Assembly: GCA_933207985.1 (NCBI GenBank)
Contig: OW240914.1
Location: forward strand, 289,762,408-289,826,407
Length of the DNA: 64,000 bases
Direction: 5' to 3'
DNA from: Pelobates cultripes
Taxonomy: Eukaryota; Chordata; Amphibia; Anura; Pelobatidae
This document shows positions 45,062 to 56,394 of this stretch, one piece after another. The notes beneath the pieces were generated by a model. It searched no databases. It saw nothing but the letters and a program-made list of their open reading frames with translations, and had not been told where the DNA came from. The position numbers were made by a program, and so were the translations under genes. The number at the start of each line of letters is the position of its first letter. Position 1 is the first letter of the stretch.

Positions 45062-45232
45062 ATCTGCTATTATTATTATTATTATTTCTACTGGTGTTTA
45101 TAAAGTGCCAACATACTCCACAGCTTTGTACAGTTTAGAAAAACAAAAACAAAATAAGAATAGACCTATACAACAGGTATTGCCCGTGAGTTTACAATCT
45201 TGCCCGTGAGCTTACAATCTAAAGGATTGCAA
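45062..45232 (-). repeat. L2-type LINE/SINE tail
   Basis: (ATT)n followed by TTTATAAAGTGCCAACATACTCCACAG and GAGCTTACAATCTAA is a widespread vertebrate repeat tail. On the minus strand it is the same motif as 56165-56320 (TGTACAGC..GGTATATGTTGGCGCTTTATAAAT). CCCGTGAGTTTACAATCTTG is locally duplicated. Confidence 0.6.
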
Positions 45233-46439
45233 TATTGGTTATATGCTTGTTGACTTCTTTAGATTTTCACACAAAAAAAAAATATGTTAAGGCATATTGC
45301 TGCTGAGAACCCTAATATGTTTTTATGAAATTTATACTCATTATTTATTTGAAATGTTAAATATTGCATTTTGGACAAACATACTTCAACGTGACCATTA
45401 GAATATCTATGTTTATTATGCAGATCTTTAAGGCATGGATCTTGCTCTTCCCATATCTTCATTTCTTGTCTGTTGCCATTCCATTCCAGCTCCTTATTTG
45501 ATTCATTAATGCTGAATTAATCCTGTGCCATATTTATCTTAACTGTCTCCTGAAGCTCTATATGTGAACTAATGCATCCATTCCTCACCTGTGTCACTGC
45601 CGTAGAGATACAGTAATCCCCTGGCTATCCCAAGGAAGGCAGAGTGTACAGCCAGAAACACTTCTAAAATAATGATACTTTAAATGGCCATTAAAAAATT
45701 ATCTTTCTATAATAATTCCTTTTTAATAAAGGTAGGGCATTCATACATTTGTAATTTGTTCTACTGTATGAAAAAAAGAAAAGAAGTAGAGTCAGACTTC
45801 TTTGATGTTCTTTATTCATCCAACCACCAGTAATGTTCCTTATTGAGAACTAATTGTTTGTGCCAAAGTGTCACATCTAATAAACAGGAGCTCGATCGAT
45901 ATCTTCATGTACCCAGAAGGTTTCTCGACCTTTGGTGAAAGAAGAAAAATTAGGCATGATGGAAGCATTATTGCAGGTTTCTCTTACAAAAGACATAGAA
46001 ATATCACTTCTGGAAAGCAGGCTTATGAGGGATCGACAAAAGTACTGTAGAAATGTGTGTTGGAGTCTATGTTGTGAAACTATTATTAAATGTAATACTG
46101 AAATATTACATAAACAATATATAAATATAAATATTGAAACAGCACTTGGTCAGTCAGATTTTCTAGAATCTCTTAATCTTCACAACTATGACTGAAAGTT
46201 TGCAATATAGATAAAAAAAAGTGGTTATCTTCTAGAGGTCTGGTAGATAATCTATTGGAGCAATATTCATGTGCTTGGAGTCAACCACAAGTTCTGCACA
46301 AACATCCAATATAAGCGAGCGGAACAAAAAGTAAATCATACCAACTTGAAAAATGTTTTTCATTTTTTCTAAATACCTTTTTTTATGATTAAAACATTTG
46401 GCTGGGACCCAGAAGGAGAAAAAGGTCTAGACAGATAGT
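45233..46439. other. Unassigned AT-rich DNA
   Basis: No repeat boundary. Two overlapping short open frames at 45868-46195 show no family resemblance and are not called as genes. Confidence 0.35.
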
Positions 46440-46442
46440 GTT

Positions 46443-46480
46443 AACGCATTTCACTCCCTAACAGGAGTTTATCAGAGGGC
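46443..46480 (-). ncRNA. Hammerhead-like motif (minus strand)
   Basis: Read on the minus strand: CTGATAA (46475-46469; CUGAUGA with G8 to A), a perfect 5-bp stem II ACTCC/GGAGT with a six-base loop (46468-46453), GAAA (46452-46449), a short stem III (AU/GU around GC) and U16.1 U17 at 46444-46443. A stem I can form only with an internal loop (TAGAT upstream with ATCTG downstream). The surrounding 46490-46570 and 46380-46440 could be PLE terminal DNA, but no PLE frame is adjacent. Confidence 0.45.
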
Positions 46481-46489
46481 ATCTATGTT

Positions 46490-47656
46490 GCCCAATAGGG
46501 GGTTCCTGCCCTCAATATAACAGCATGTGCTTTTAAATTGGCTAGTTTAGCCTCCTACTATGAGCATTTTTGGTTTAACTCTGGGGTTTATTTACTAAAA
46601 TAGCAAATGAGGAGAAGTGACAACAAAACTGCAAATACTAGATAAAAACATCATGGGCTATGAATAGTAGAATGTTTGTTATTTGCTGTTTTGGCCTAAT
46701 TATTTTTAATATTCCCTTTTATATTCCTAGTTCACTGAATAAAATAACTTATATCAATTTTCTAGAAACACCCTTTATCTCCAAGGACCAGGGAGGACTT
46801 AACATTTAGTTTTATTTGGGGTAAGAGACTGGTGGAATTTTTTTTATTTTAATTATTTTGAGAGGGATTGGATATTAATAAGTCATATGAGTATTCAAAC
46901 AAAATACTGGGATTTCTTGGTCCCTTAATTTGGCCTTATTATTTTTGTCCCCTAGTCTGGTCTTATTATTGTCAATATTATTATTATTATCTTCCACCAT
47001 ACCAGCCATGGGTGAAAAATGGGTAAGAAACTTTGCGTTGGCCAGTATATCATTCTCGACACCACACACACAGTGAGGAAAGTGGCTGAGGCTATTCTAT
47101 GAGATCTGCTCAGTATGTATATATATTGCTACACACACAACCTGCTCAGGGTGAATGTAGAGGGATACATTCACCAGACCTTTGTTTTTAATCTCGGAGC
47201 CCAGGGCACTTTGCACAATTTTTTGAGTCCTCTACTCAATGTGCATCATGATAACACCTTGCTCCCCTTATTTTACAACTGGGATCTTAGGAACCACCAG
47301 CATGTTTAAATTATACTGTTACATTATAGTATACCATTAGCAATTTCTTGCACTTCATGGCTATATTAAACTATGAAAAAGCACACCATGGAATTAGTCA
47401 ATTATGTTCAGACATCCTGTTTGGATAATAGACATACTAGTAAGTAGAACCAAGTTTTCTTTTTTCCTTACTTCAAGAAGTAACTCTTTTAATGAACAAT
47501 ACTGATGTTTCTAGCAACTATTAAATCAATCCAGTGTGTTTAAAAAGCCAAGGTTTTAAGAAAAATAGTTAGCAAGTCTTTAATTTGGACACATACAAAA
47601 TGTAATTATATTTTACACAACTGCATAGTATCCATTACGCTTTTGGATGGCAAAGG
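46490..47656. other. Unassigned DNA
   Basis: 46580-46745 resembles the generic TTTATTTACTAAA foldback motifs seen elsewhere. The open frame at 47115-47309 has no recognisable domain. Confidence 0.35.
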
Positions 47657-49107
47657 CAGTGATGTATCCTGGTTTTGTGCTGCCCTAGGCATGACAAAAC
47701 TCAGACACCCCTTGCCCCCGTGCCCCGCCTTCTAAATACACATACACACTCACTGACAGACACACATACACTAGCTAACGGACATACACACTCACTGACA
47801 GACACACATACACACTCACTAACAGAAAACATACACACTCATTAACAGACACACACACTCTCACTAACTGTCACACACACTCACTAATAGACGCATACAG
47901 TCACTAACAGACACACAGTCACTAACAGACACACACTAACAGACACACACACCCTTTCACTAGCAGACACACACACTCACTAACAGACACACACACTAAC
48001 ACACTCTCTAACAGACACACACACACTATCTTAACTCACTAACAGACACACACCTACTAACACATTCACTAACAAACACACACACACAATAACAGACACA
48101 CACATAGTAACACACTCACTAACAGACACACACACTCTCTCGCTAGCAGACACACACACTCTCTCGCTAGCAGACACACACACTCACTAACAGACACACA
48201 CTAACTAACAGACAGGCATACATACTCACTACCAGACATGCAAACACACTAACAGACACACACACTAACACACTCTCTAACAGACACACACACACTAACA
48301 CACTCACTAACAGACACACACCTACTAACACGTTCTCCAACAGACACACACACTAACAGACACACACATAGTACACACTCACTAACAGACACACACACAC
48401 ACATACCCTAACAGACACACACACACACTCTCACTAGCCGACACACACACACTCACTAACAGACACACACTCACTAACAGACATGCATACACACTCACTA
48501 CCAGACATGCATATACACTAAGAGACACACACACATTAACACACTCTCAAGCAGACACACAAAGACACTAACACATTCACTTACAGACACACATATACTA
48601 ACACATTCACTAACAGACATACACACACACACACACTAACAGACACACACATAGTAACACACTCCCTAACAGACACACACACACACACACACTCACTAAC
48701 AGACACACACACACTCACTAACACACTCACACTTTTTTTTTTTTTAACTCAATCCCCCAGCCTCCCTACCTTTGGGAGTGCTGGGGTGGATTCTCGCTTT
48801 CTGTGGGGGCCAGTGGGACTGCTGGGCAGCCGGCCAGTCACTGCAGTCAGCGAGGGAGCACTGATCATCCTATTCAGCTCCCTTGCATGTTGCGTAGTGA
48901 TGAAGAGGTCAAAGTGGCATCATATTCCAGCTCCGGCATCACTGCAGTGCGCGCAAGGGAGCTGAACAGGAGGATCAGTTCTCCCTCGCCGCCTGCCCAG
49001 AAAGTGCCGCCACTGCCAGCCTTGGGGGCCCTACAAAAAGTCGCCACCCTCCAGAAAGTGCTGTCCAAGGCAAATGCCTTGTCAGCCTCGCGGTAAATAC
49101 ACCCCTG
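47657..49107. mobile_element. hAT-like element filled by a CA-rich minisatellite
   Basis: The left end CAGTGATGTATCC and the right end (read inward CAGGGGTGTATTTACC) are hAT-type termini. GGCAAAGG (47649-47656) and GGTAAAGG (49108-49115) flank it, 7 of 8 identical. About two thirds of the 1.45 kb is a minisatellite. The right third (48750-49095) is GC-rich and shares blocks with 23590-23740 and 60135-60300. No transposase is present. Confidence 0.8.
47740..48730. repeat. Minisatellite, unit about 18 bp (ACACACTCACTAACAGAC)
   Basis: About 1 kb of variants of ACACACTCACTAACAGAC with insertions such as CTCTCTCGCTAGCAG. Apparent Cys/Leu/Val-rich reading frames on the minus strand are repeat artefacts. 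Confidence 0.95.
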
Positions 49108-49115
49108 GGTAAAGG

Positions 49116-51076
49116 TATGCGTTACTCCGACCTTTCACGCAAAGTGTTAACAATGACAACATTGAGATACATTCTATTGATGTAGAGGTTGAAGCTACTT
49201 TACTGACTGTTTGCATTGGCATTTCCTATAAACTACAAGAGCATGTTAGTGTCATAGGAATGGGGAAAAAACTAATGTAAATGTAATTTTCCATATTGCT
49301 TTTTCTGACAGATTATAAGGAAAATAATTTTAAAAAATGGAAGCATAAAGGTGGAAAGATTTTATGTTTGAATTTGAGTAGTAAAGATGGAGGGGAATAA
49401 ATGGCAGAAAATGCTGAACACCATATGTTTTTAAATCCATTTTCCCTTTCATTCTGGTATTAATCTTTTCTGTTGTGACACAAGGTCAGCTGGAAAGGTC
49501 CCTGTCACCATGATGTTACAGAATCAATCTGCAAACATTACCATTTTTATTAAGAACTCACGGGCAGCTGGCTGCTGAACATTTGATTTACAGAAGAGCT
49601 GCTGCAACTCAAAGGTAAATATTTATGGATCGCTATGTTTTTTCTCCAGGGTTTTTGATTTATTAAAGGTCAATAAATAGGAAAAATGATACGGCCTTTA
49701 AAACATTATATATGAATGCACTTATTATTTATTTTTTTGTGGTGAGGGACCATAACTGAGAAATGTGATATATCATTTATACACTTACAGTGGTTGTAGA
49801 AAGTTGGTTGTGGTGTGTCTAAACCAAAGAGTGTATTAGACCATTATAAAGAGGACAAGCAGAGGAGATAATGTAAGTGAGAGCTGGGTGGTTTCCACCA
49901 GCTGTCAAGACACAATAAGTGGATCCAGCAGGGTGCTCTGACATAAAACAGCAAACTACAATCACAACTCCAAGCCCCCACCTTACATTTGCATTTGTGG
50001 ACTTCAGCCGAGAAATGTGATATATGAGTGGTTGTAGAGAGTTGGCTGGGATGTGCCTAATCTTAGGATATGTTTGGCCTTAGATATTTTTAGGGACTTT
50101 TTTCTTTGTTTTTTATTGTATGTATCATGGCTGATGCATACTATAGTTATTGCTGCTACCCAGGAATAGTGGAAGTTTGAGCTCAGGGCTCAATTTTTTA
50201 TGGTTGTAGAGAGTTGGCTGTGGTGGGCCTAATCTTCGATTGTGTTAGGCCTTAATAAAGAAGGCAAAGGTCATTATATTCCAAAGTGCACTTTATGAAC
50301 ATTTATAATCATACGGAAGCCTTTTCACAACCCTTCACATTTCTTTTATGAGCTGAGTCAAGTATCTCATGTATGCGGTGGATTTCCACCAAACCAATTC
50401 ATTATGGATTGATTATGTGTGGTAGCACATGGTTACTAGAGGCTGCTGAGGCCACCCTTATTCTAAATCAGTGACCTCTGAAATAGTTGGTGTCAAGGTC
50501 TAACAAGTGAATAAGATTTGAATGTATATAATTATTTTACTATAGGAGAGCAGCGGCCCATGCAACTTCAATGTATACTTTATTTCAGTTGCATTCATAA
50601 TAACGACTCAGTCGAAAAGCAGCTGAGGAGTTAGAAACTGAACGTTCTTGTTGCTCCCAATTGCTCCTCTGCTGGCATGTTATTTTTTAAGATCTTTAGG
50701 AATGGTTTAACAACTTATGAATGGCTTGACTTCCTCTGGCACTTTTGTCCACATCTGGCTTCTCCTGCACGAGTAACTGGATGTTTCCCCTGTGCTAATC
50801 AGGACCCATTTTCATACCTTTTTTATTAATTTTTCCCAACACGATAACATGGATGAAATTCATTTGAGCCAAAACGCCACCAAAACAAATTTTAGTTTTT
50901 TGTTCTTTTTGTACAAATTGATTTGCCCAAACTAAATTATTTCCACTGCTCATTAGTCTAACAGTTACTACAATGAAGGATTGCAGTGTAGAATAGGTAT
51001 TCCCTATATCGTCATATATAGTCATATAGTCAATGGTACGTTGAATCAGAATTTTAATTACTGGTGAATTAAGAGC
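49116..51076. other. Mostly unassigned DNA with a threefold local repeat
   Basis: A unit containing GTGGTTGTAGA(A/G)AGTTGG and T(A/C)(A/G)TGTGCCTAA-like words, sometimes preceded by GAGAAATGTGATATAT, occurs at about 49760-49860, 49990-50095 and 50200-50275. The rest is unassigned. Confidence 0.4.
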
Positions 51077-51078
51077 TA

Positions 51079-53226
51079 CAGTGAGGGAAAAAAGTATTTG
51101 ATCCCCTGCTGATTTTGAATGTTTGCCAGTGACAAAGAAATGATCAAGATATAATTTTAATGGTAGGTGTATTTTAACAGTGAGAGACAGAATAACAAAA
51201 AAAAAAGAAATAAAAAAAAAATGCATGTGTAACAGCTACCAAGGTTGTAGAGGGGTATCTGCCGTTGGAGACGTTCTTTTTCCCAGCAAGAGGCTGTGCT
51301 GCAGGGTAGTCACGATATCCCATCCGTTGTAGAGAGAGAAGCAGAGCTCTTAAAAGAGCTGGTAATTAAGCTGGAGCAGATTCCCTTTCAGTAACGAGAC
51401 TAGGCTATGTTTTAAAGAGTTAAGCAGAACTGTTTTAATGACCACACAAGCAGTTTCTTTTATACATATTTTACAGCAAAGTTACCACCCACGTGGACTC
51501 TGTGAGGCACTGAAGATGAAAACGCAGCAGCCAATCAGTTACAGATTTACAGTAAAAACACACCTATTCATCACTGTACATTCCTCCCCTCTGCTTGGGA
51601 GATAATTGAGTTAATTGTTATATCAGCTCAATTATCTCCAAGCTAAAAACTACTTTTATACACTTTCTGTAACTTTAAAACTATACATCCAACAGCATAT
51701 TAAACAGCATATTCAGGTGAACAACATATCCAAAATTGAGTCGAATCGGACTGGTGGTTCGGGAGTTAGCTGAAATGTGGATGTGACCGACCGTTCGCAC
51801 ATTTCCCTGCCCAAAGCAGTTCCACGGATTTAGTCTGTGCATTCAGTCTATTTTTCTCTTCACAATAAATACAAATTGCATGAACGGAACCGTTCATGTC
51901 TGCTAACAATGAATACATCCTGTTCGTATGATTATGCTCACGAAATAGCGCTCTGGTCGCATACTTCTAGTTGAACGCACGGAAGGTAGATCTTTCAGTG
52001 GTGTTCGCGGAAAAGGTAGCCAGAATAAGTTCCACCCATTCGACGGCCAAACACCGTTGAGTGCGTTCGACTAGACAAAATTGCCGCCACCACATGTTCG
52101 CATAGACGAACGCCGACCACCGACCACCCTGTTGATCCATTAGAACGTTGAGGTGTTTGCGGTTTTTACAGATAAAGGTGGTTAATTGGTGCCACACTCC
52201 TGCTCTGGGTGGTCAGTCGTTCGACAAAAGATTCGGTATACGAACGGATTTTGGCAAAATACATGATCATTCATTTTAAGTGAATGATTTTAAATGAACG
52301 GTCTTTTCTTAGCTGCATGAAACAAATACAGGGTCTGTAAAAAGGGGCTTTTGTACACGGTTGAGTCTGGGTTTCCAGGCAATAACAGGGGTTCTGTTAC
52401 AGCATGTAAAAAAAGTTATAAATTAATTTGCACGTCAATGAGTGGAATAAGTATTTGGTGGCAAAAACCTTGTTGGCAATAACAGAGGACAGACGTTTCT
52501 TGTAGTTGGCCACCAGGTTTGCACACATCTCAGGAGGAATTTTGTCCCACTCCTCTTTGCAGGTCTTCTCCAAGTCATTAAGGTTTTGAGGCTGATGTTT
52601 GGTAACTCAAACCTTAAGTTCCCTCCACAGTTTTATATGGAATTAAGGTGTGGAGACTGGCTAGGCCACTCCAGGACCTTATTTTGCTTCTACTTGAGGC
52701 ACTCCTTTGTTGCCTTGGCTGCGTGTTTTGGGTCGTTGTCATGCTGGAATACTCACCCACAACCCATTTTCAATACCCTGGCTGAAGGAAGGAGGTTCTC
52801 AGCCAATATTTGATGGTACATGGCCCGGTCCATCGTCCCTTTTTATGCGGTGCAGTTGTCCTGTCCCCTTAGCAGAAAAACACCCCCAAAGCATAATGTC
52901 TCCACCTTCATGTTTGACAGTGGAGGTCATCTGCAGCATTCCTCCTCCTCCAAACACGGCGAGTTGAATTGATGCCAAAGAGCTCAATTTTGGTCTCATC
53001 TGACCACAACACTTCATCCATTTCTCCTCTGAATCATTCAGATGTCTATTGGCAAACTTCAGACAGGCCTGTACATGTGATTTCTTGAGCAGGGGGACCT
53101 TACGGGCGCTGCAGGATTTCAGTTCTTCACAGCATAGTGTGTTACTAATTGTTTCCTTGGTGACTATGGTCCCAGCTGCCTGAGATCATTAACAAGGTCC
53201 TCCCGTGTAGTTCTGGGCGGATTTGT
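51079..53226 (-). pseudogene. Tc1-like transposon with transposase remnant, interrupted by a solo LTR
   Basis: The left terminus CAGTGAGGGAAAAAAGTATT follows a TA target dinucleotide (51077-51078). It belongs to a common vertebrate Tc1-like family. After the LTR insertion (51228-52401) the element resumes with GTATTTGGTGGCAAAAACC. The minus strand encodes transposase fragments; 53017-52799 gives LFGINS-like sequence in a shifted frame, then [20 protein letters not shown]. The GGGxxMLWGCFS block is diagnostic of Tc1 transposase. The N-terminal helix-turn-helix region is missing: at about 53219-53231 the sequence switches to a different transposon. Confidence 0.88.
51228..52401 (-). mobile_element. 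Solo LTR with 5-bp TSD, nested in the Tc1-like element
   Basis: The 1174-bp insert begins TGTAACAG and ends CTGTTACA. It is flanked by exact GCATG repeats (51223-51227 and 52402-52406). On the minus strand TATAAAAG lies at 51464-51457, with ATTAAA at 51439-51434 as a possible poly(A) signal. This is the promoter-then-polyadenylation order of an LTR, so the element is oriented minus. No internal retroviral or Gypsy genes are present, so it is a recombined solo LTR. Superfamily (Gypsy or endogenous retrovirus) is not determinable from the LTR alone. Confidence 0.9.
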
Positions 53227-53460
53227 CACCGGGAATTGCCCAGAGCATAACACTGCCTGCCTGTCTTCATCCCACAGTCCATCTTTCTGCCATCTCATCC
53301 CAGGTAAACGATACACACACACCCTGCCATCCACCTGATTTAAAGAAAATGTGATTCCTCAGACCAGGCAACCTTCATCCATTGCTTCATGGTCCAGGTC
53401 TGATGGTCATGTCCCCATTGAAGGAACTTTTGGTGGAGTACAGGGGTCATCATATATAAA
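53227..53460 (-). pseudogene. Fragment of a second Tc1/IS630-type transposon (transposase, first acidic region)
   Basis: On the minus strand 53450-53340 gives TPVLHQKFLQWGHDHQTWTM and VAWSEESHF, corresponding to the WSDESxF region of a Tc1/IS630-type transposase. CAGTGTTATGCTCTGGGC (VMLWA) follows near 53245. It belongs to a different family from 51079-53226, and the join has a short shared sequence. A C-terminal fragment that appears to be from the same family is at 58520-58940. Confidence 0.65.
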
Positions 53461-54490
53461 GTAAATTATAATCATTATAAAGGTCATTATAACAATATAT
53501 TTTTCTTATATTACATGTAAATTTTGATGTAGATATAGGAAAGTTATACAATTGTCATAATTAATGAAAGATGTTGCATTCACCTACTTAAATATCATTT
53601 TATCTTAAGGCATCTTAAAATGATTTGTTTATGTAAACCTTTTTAGAAACAATCTGAACATTACTTACATTCATTACGCAACAATCTTATATCGTTATCT
53701 CTACAGTAACTTTTATCATGTCAACAACTTTATTTCAATCTCTTGTAGAATGGAATGTATTTGGTTGAAAAAAATAAAAGCAAATATTTCACTGCATGAC
53801 ATAACATGGTGGAAAATCTAATTTGTTTCAAGATCAATTTTCTCCAGTATAGATGGACAAGGTGATATGTGCAGCTATAAGATCTACTAAAAGAGGCAAG
53901 AAATGCAACCAGAGGTGTCATTCAGGTGCTGGAAGAAATAATTTTCGAATATAATTCACGCAACAGGTGACTTTTAATAATCCACTACAATAATGAATGT
54001 CTTGGCTTCATCCAAGGTAACACTGGATTCACAAATCAATCCCAAGAACTGCAAATTACTGTGTTACTACTGACTTGCTGGCACAGTAATGGGCAATATT
54101 TGATAGCTGCAGCTATAAAAAAAATAGTTTGCTAACTTTTTCGTAGCTGCTGAAGATACATTGTGTGTATGTCCAAGTAAATTTTCAAAATATCTCAAGG
54201 GTAATATTTCTAAACAGAAATATGAAAAATCTACCATCTGCAGAAATCAATTTTCCTAATGCATGGAGATGTTTACGATTTCATGATATAGTATGCTGAT
54301 GGCTTTGATGACCCCTTAGTGCTGATGTGAAGAGGATGATTTCCCTTGTTCTACCAAAAATGGAAATCCGGAAATAGTAACAGTCCAAAGTTCTGCAACA
54401 GAAGAAAATTAGTTATGGCAGAAGACTTCATGTATTGATGCACTAAGGAACAGGAGATGACACACGCTTGGTCAAATGGAAAAAAATAAA
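53461..54490. other. Unassigned AT-rich DNA
   Basis: About 1 kb with no repeat ends, array or coding signal. Confidence 0.35.
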
Positions 54491-54700
54491 TAGCTAGGCA
54501 CACCTGAGGTTTCTTCTTAAAGTACAATCTTTATTTGAAATAAGTAAGTGGAGACAACGTTTCGGCTCCTCTCTGAGCCTTGATTAAGTTTGCTCAGAGA
54601 GGAGCCGAAACATTGTCTCCACTTCCTTGTTTCAAATAAAGACTGCCTTTTAGCAGAAACGTTTAGGTGTTCCTGGATATTTCTTTTTTTTCCAACTGAT
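54491..54700. mobile_element. Long palindromic element
   Basis: Arms 54528-54578 and 54592-54643 are near-perfect inverted copies (AATCTTTATTTGAAA.., GGAGACAACGTTTCGGCTCC, TCTCTGAGC) around a 13-bp loop. The outer flanks CACACCTGAGGTTTC and GTTTAGGTGTTCC may be terminal repeats. GAAAC..GTC at 54607-54617 resembles the 3' half of the hammerhead-like motifs, but no stem I fits. Confidence 0.75.
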
Positions 54701-54829
54701 GTCTTCAGGGATTGTCCCTCCCTTTCTAGAGGACGATGCAGGAAGTAACCCTCCCCCCTTCTGGTGTGTTCATTTTACTCTTGTTTTTTTGCAAACACAC
54801 TTGGTCAAAAGCAAAAAGGGATGAGTGCT

Positions 54830-54945
54830 TCAAACTGGGTTTTTTTTGCCTACTTTTAGATCAACAGCAAAAAAACAGATGTGAGGAAGGCTGAACTAGA
54901 CGGACACATGTCTCTTTTCAGCCTATGTAACTATGTAACCTAGGA
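54830..54945 (+). mobile_element. 3' tail of the CR1/L2-type LINE
   Basis: Contains TAGATCAACAGCAAAAAAACAG, GTGAGGAAGGCTGAACTAGACGG and TCTTTTCAGCCTATGTAACT, the family 3' end also at 6110-6200 and, inverted, at 1414-1490. Confidence 0.75.
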
Positions 54946-55069
54946 GAATAAAAAAAAAAATCACAATTAAAATCAAAGTTGCTGCACGGAAAATGTGAAT
55001 GCTGGCAGAGAGACAGGGAGAACTTTTATACCACCTCAAGTCTGTTGTGCTGGGTTGTGTTCCCAGAAA

Positions 55070-55710
55070 TACACTAACAGGGTTATTTACTATAGTAAGA
55101 ATTCAAAGTGAATTTCAAATTTAAAGGGTCACTACCAGCACCAAAACATATTTAGCTTGTTTCTGTTTATGCAACCCTAGCCACACCTCCCCTGGCTGTG
55201 ATTGACAGAGCCTGCATGAAAAAATAAACTGGTTTCACTTTCAAACAGATGCAATTTACCTTAAATAATTGTATCTCAATCTCTAAATTGAACTTTAATC
55301 ACATACAGGAGGCTCTTGCAGGGTCTAGCAAGCTATTAACATGGCAGGGGATAAGAAAATCTTAATTAAACAGAACTTGCAATAAAGAAAGCCTAAATAG
55401 GGCTCTCTTTACAGGAAGTGTTTATGGAAGGCTGTGCAAGTCACATGCAGGGAGGTGTGACTAGGGTTCATAAACAAAGGGATTTAACTCCTAAGTGGCA
55501 GAGGATTAAACAGTGAGGCTGCATGGGCATGTTCTATACACCAAAACTGCTTCATTAAGCTAAAGTTGTTCAGGTGACTATAGTGTCCCTTTAAGTGGTT
55601 TTATTTTCATAGTACATGCCCTGCCCAGTGTAACTTCTTTCATTATCTGCCATGTAGAAGTTAAATCAATTTAAATTCAATTTGAATTCCTACTTTAGTG
55701 AATTATTCTG
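55070..55710. mobile_element. Palindromic MITE split by a TTAA MITE
   Basis: CACTAACAGGGTTATTTACTATAG..GTGAATTTCAAATTTAA on the left and AATTCAATTTGAATTCCTACTTTAGTGAATTATTC on the right are the two halves of the element found uninterrupted at 27530-27725. The insertion point is the TTAA at 55121. Confidence 0.65.
55121..55594. mobile_element. Complete long TTAA MITE, nested
   Basis: Begins TTAAAGGGTCACTACCAGC and ends GACTATAGTGTCCCTTTAA, with TTAA at 55121-55124 and 55591-55594. The interior halves fold back imperfectly (CCCTAGCCACACCTCCCCTGG on the left, AGGGAGGTGTGACTAGGG on the right). It is the best-preserved member of the family in the window (474 bp). Confidence 0.85.
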
Positions 55711-56160
55711 TAAGTCTTGTCAAGACATCCTGCCTTAGATATAGATCTTAAATCGATAAACACATTTCCGAGGAAGAGCTACTGCTTTTCAAAGGAGCAA
55801 CAATAAATGCAGGCAGTTTGCCAAAATGACCTATCATTCAAATTCAAAGTCCACTTTAATACTCATTGGCCCTCAAGCAAACATTCTTTTATATTACATC
55901 TATACCCTTATACCAGAAAATTAATGTTTTCTAGACTTTCTAAATATTCCCTATTTCTGAGATCTGAAATCCAGTTCTTAAATTCATTATTTAGTCTATG
56001 TTCTGGTACCAACCTTGGGAATATAATTTTGGGCTTTAAATGTCATAGAAGCAAGGTATGTGTACGTGCAAGCATGTGTATCTGTGTAAGTGTCTGTGTA
56101 TTTATAAATGTGTCAATGTACTGTATATATATGTGTATATGCTACATCTTGTCTTATCTC
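55711..56160. other. Unassigned DNA
   Basis: No feature recognised. The open frame at 55807-56178 has no domain and runs into a GT-rich tract. Confidence 0.3.
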
Positions 56161-56164
56161 CCCC

Positions 56165-56320
56165 AATTAAACCTTTAGCTTGTCAGCTCACGGGCAGGGC
56201 CCTATACCTGTTGTATCGGTCTGTTCTTATCGTGTTGTCTTTCCAAATTGTACAGCACTGTGGTATATGTTGGCGCTTTATAAATGCCAGTATAAATAAT
56301 AATACTAATAATAATAATAT
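56165..56320 (+). repeat. L2-type LINE/SINE tail
   Basis: AGCTCACGGGCAGGGCCCTATACC, TTGTACAGCACTGTGGTATATG, TTGGCGCTTTATAAATGCC and a trailing (AAT)n match the widespread vertebrate L2-like 3' tail, inverse of 45062-45232. Confidence 0.7.
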
Positions 56321-56394
56321 GTTAGCGTGTATGTGTCAATGAGTGTATCTGTGTGTGTCAATGTGTATGTGTATCTGTTTAAGTAGCAATTTTA

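Noticed and set aside
45868..46195. Two overlapping open frames of 60 and 87 codons
   Set aside because: No motif, no promoter or splice context and no similarity recognised; lengths are expected by chance.
47740..48730. Regular spaced repeats resembling a CRISPR array
   Set aside because: Units are short, contiguous and variable with no unique spacers, and the context is a vertebrate transposon.
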